Both the position numbers and the translations under genes were made by a program. Shown here piece after piece: positions 63,095-64,000 of a stretch of DNA of 64,000 nt (position 1 is its first letter; every line of letters begins with the position of its first letter). The notes under the pieces were generated by a model. The model saw nothing but the letters and a program-made list of their open reading frames with translations, had not been told where the DNA came from and made no database searches. Source of the stretch: Bacteroidales bacterium. GTDB taxonomy: Bacteria; Bacteroidota; Bacteroidia; Bacteroidales; F082. The stretch covers positions 1 to 64,000 of the forward strand of contig JAQVLA010000010.1 of assembly GCA_028704385.1 (NCBI GenBank), written 5' to 3'.

Positions 63095-64000
63095 TCAGAT
63101 GATCTCATGCCTTTGCGCTTCATTTTTTGTTTGATCGAACAACAAACGATAGGTGCGATGGCGTTTTCCAAAAGATGCACCAACAGCCTCGTGAATGGCG
63201 CGCATTTTTGGATTAAAATCGCCCACCCAACTCAATTCTATTTCTTTATAATGCTGATATTTGGGCTGATCCATCACCTGTTGCATCTCCCAAAAGATAC
63301 TCGATTCCAGACCAAAACGTTGAAATTTTGGTTTCACACCCATGATAGTAATGCGGGCACGGTCGATCTTTCTAGTTTTCGTAAGCCAAAAAAACCTGAG
63401 TTTATTCCAAAAATCAAGCTTTCCTTTCAGCGGCTTCAATAATAGATTTATATCCGGAAACATCACCAGGAAAGCTGCAGGTTCTTCTTCATGATAGACA
63501 AACCAGATAAATTTCTCCTCTAAAAATGATTTTGTTTGAGCCATTTCTGCTTTTATAGTGCTGATTTCGAGTGGCGTAAAATTTTGATGAAACTGCCAGG
63601 CTTCATCATAAATCTCTTTTATATCCTTGATAAACTTATCCGATTGCTTCCATTCAAAATGACGCCAGACAAACCCGGGTTTTTTACGTACCCATCCTGC
63701 AATTTTCCAAAATCGCTCTGGAAATTGCTTTGTAAGGTCCAGATGATTGGTCACCTGTTCAAAATATTCATTGAATCCATATGCCCTGAAAAACGTTTCA
63801 TAATAGGGAGGATTATACGGCATTCCAAAGCTGGGATGTGTAAAACCTTCGACAAGTAAGCCCCAGAAATTATCATTTTCACCGAAATTGATCGGGCCAT
63901 CCATTGCTTCCATTCCTTTGGTTTTCAGCCATTCTTTGCATTGATCGAACAAAAGAAATGCAGCATTTTGGTCGTTTATACATTCAAAAAATCCCATGCC
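63095..64000 (-). CDS. GNAT-like (YghO-type) protein, N-terminus cut by window edge
   Basis: The frame is open through the right edge, so at least 301 residues are seen and the first ATG (63997) is probably internal. Recognisable blocks: GFFECINDQNAAFLLFDQCKEWLKTKGM, GPINFGENDNFWGLLVEGF, MPYNPPYYETFF and a C-terminal acyltransferase-like fold with MGVKPKFQRFGLESSIFWEM and ELSWVGDFNPKMRAIHEAVGA. This resembles the GNAT-related YghO family, whose substrate is unknown. It is convergent with mgtE, 8 bp between the stops. Confidence 0.75.
   Translation of the reverse strand, partial: GMGFFECINDQNAAFLLFDQCKEWLKTKGMEAMDGPINFGENDNFWGLLVEGFTHPSFGMPYNPPYYETFFRAYGFNEYFEQVTNHLDLTKQFPERFWKIAGWVRKKPGFVWRHFEWKQSDKFIKDIKEIYDEAWQFHQNFTPLEISTIKAEMAQTKSFLEEKFIWFVYHEEEPAAFLVMFPDINLLLKPLKGKLDFWNKLRFFWLTKTRKIDRARITIMGVKPKFQRFGLESSIFWEMQQVMDQPKYQHYKEIELSWVGDFNPKMRAIHEAVGASFGKRHRTYRLLFDQTKNEAQRHEII

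Overview
The window is chromosomal DNA of a Bacteroidota species that is not a classical gut Bacteroides. Evidence: a SusC/SusD starch-type outer-membrane system, four gliding-type genes (gldF, gldG, gldA, gldB), many secreted proteins ending in type IX secretion (T9SS) sorting tails, promoters with the Bacteroidota -7 box TAnnTTTG, and few Shine-Dalgarno sequences. GldA/B/F/G and menaquinone synthesis suggest a free-living, possibly gliding, respiring or anaerobic relative of Marinilabiliales, Flavobacteriia or Cytophagia. The exact lineage cannot be read from the sequence.

Layout. 0-0.6 kb: 23-bp direct repeats resembling an IS21-type element end. 0.6-11.5 kb: alpha-glucan utilisation locus with a LacI-type regulator, a GH13 enzyme, SusC, SusD, SusE-like and SusF-like lipoproteins. 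11.6-16.4 kb: secreted C10 cysteine protease, two small lipoproteins and a beta-CASP nuclease. 16.5-20.2 kb: gldF-gldG-DUF4340. 20.3-24.5 kb: a two-component system with a downstream membrane protein, and a divergent small Lys/Cys-rich secreted protein followed by OsmC, a hotdog thioesterase and a lipoprotein. 24.5-30.4 kb: repeat-rich accessory DNA around a large T9SS-exported GH13 enzyme. 30.4-38.8 kb: four tandem T9SS-exported Asp-box proteins, each with its own promoter and most with their own terminator. 39.7-50.4 kb: core genes (gldA, tatC, an FAD oxidoreductase, mrp, nifU-like, nadE, two outer-membrane barrels, gldB, yifB). 50.4-57.5 kb: menaquinone operon thioesterase-menF-menD-menB-menA-menC-menE. 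57.6-64 kb: a T9SS-exported FG-GAP protein, a haem-binding-domain protein, tRNA-Pro, trxB, mgtE with an unusual leader, and a truncated acetyltransferase-like gene.

How the parts connect. A palindromic site with core CAAnCGnTTG occurs before the LacI-type gene, before susC, and 22 kb away before the second GH13 gene, so both starch enzymes may form one regulon. Four TTAACA boxes spaced 10-11 bp apart sit directly upstream of the promoter of the Lys/Cys-rich peptide, next to an OmpR-type regulator, and look like its operator.

The most interesting signal is upstream of the Mg2+ transporter gene mgtE. A 14-codon ORF encodes MEDEPDQPDRKNLI, similar in style to the enterobacterial MgtL leader. 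It is followed by two mutually exclusive hairpins, one of which hides the mgtE ribosome-binding site. This has the layout of a magnesium-sensing leader-peptide switch, which I infer and have not seen described for Bacteroidota mgtE.
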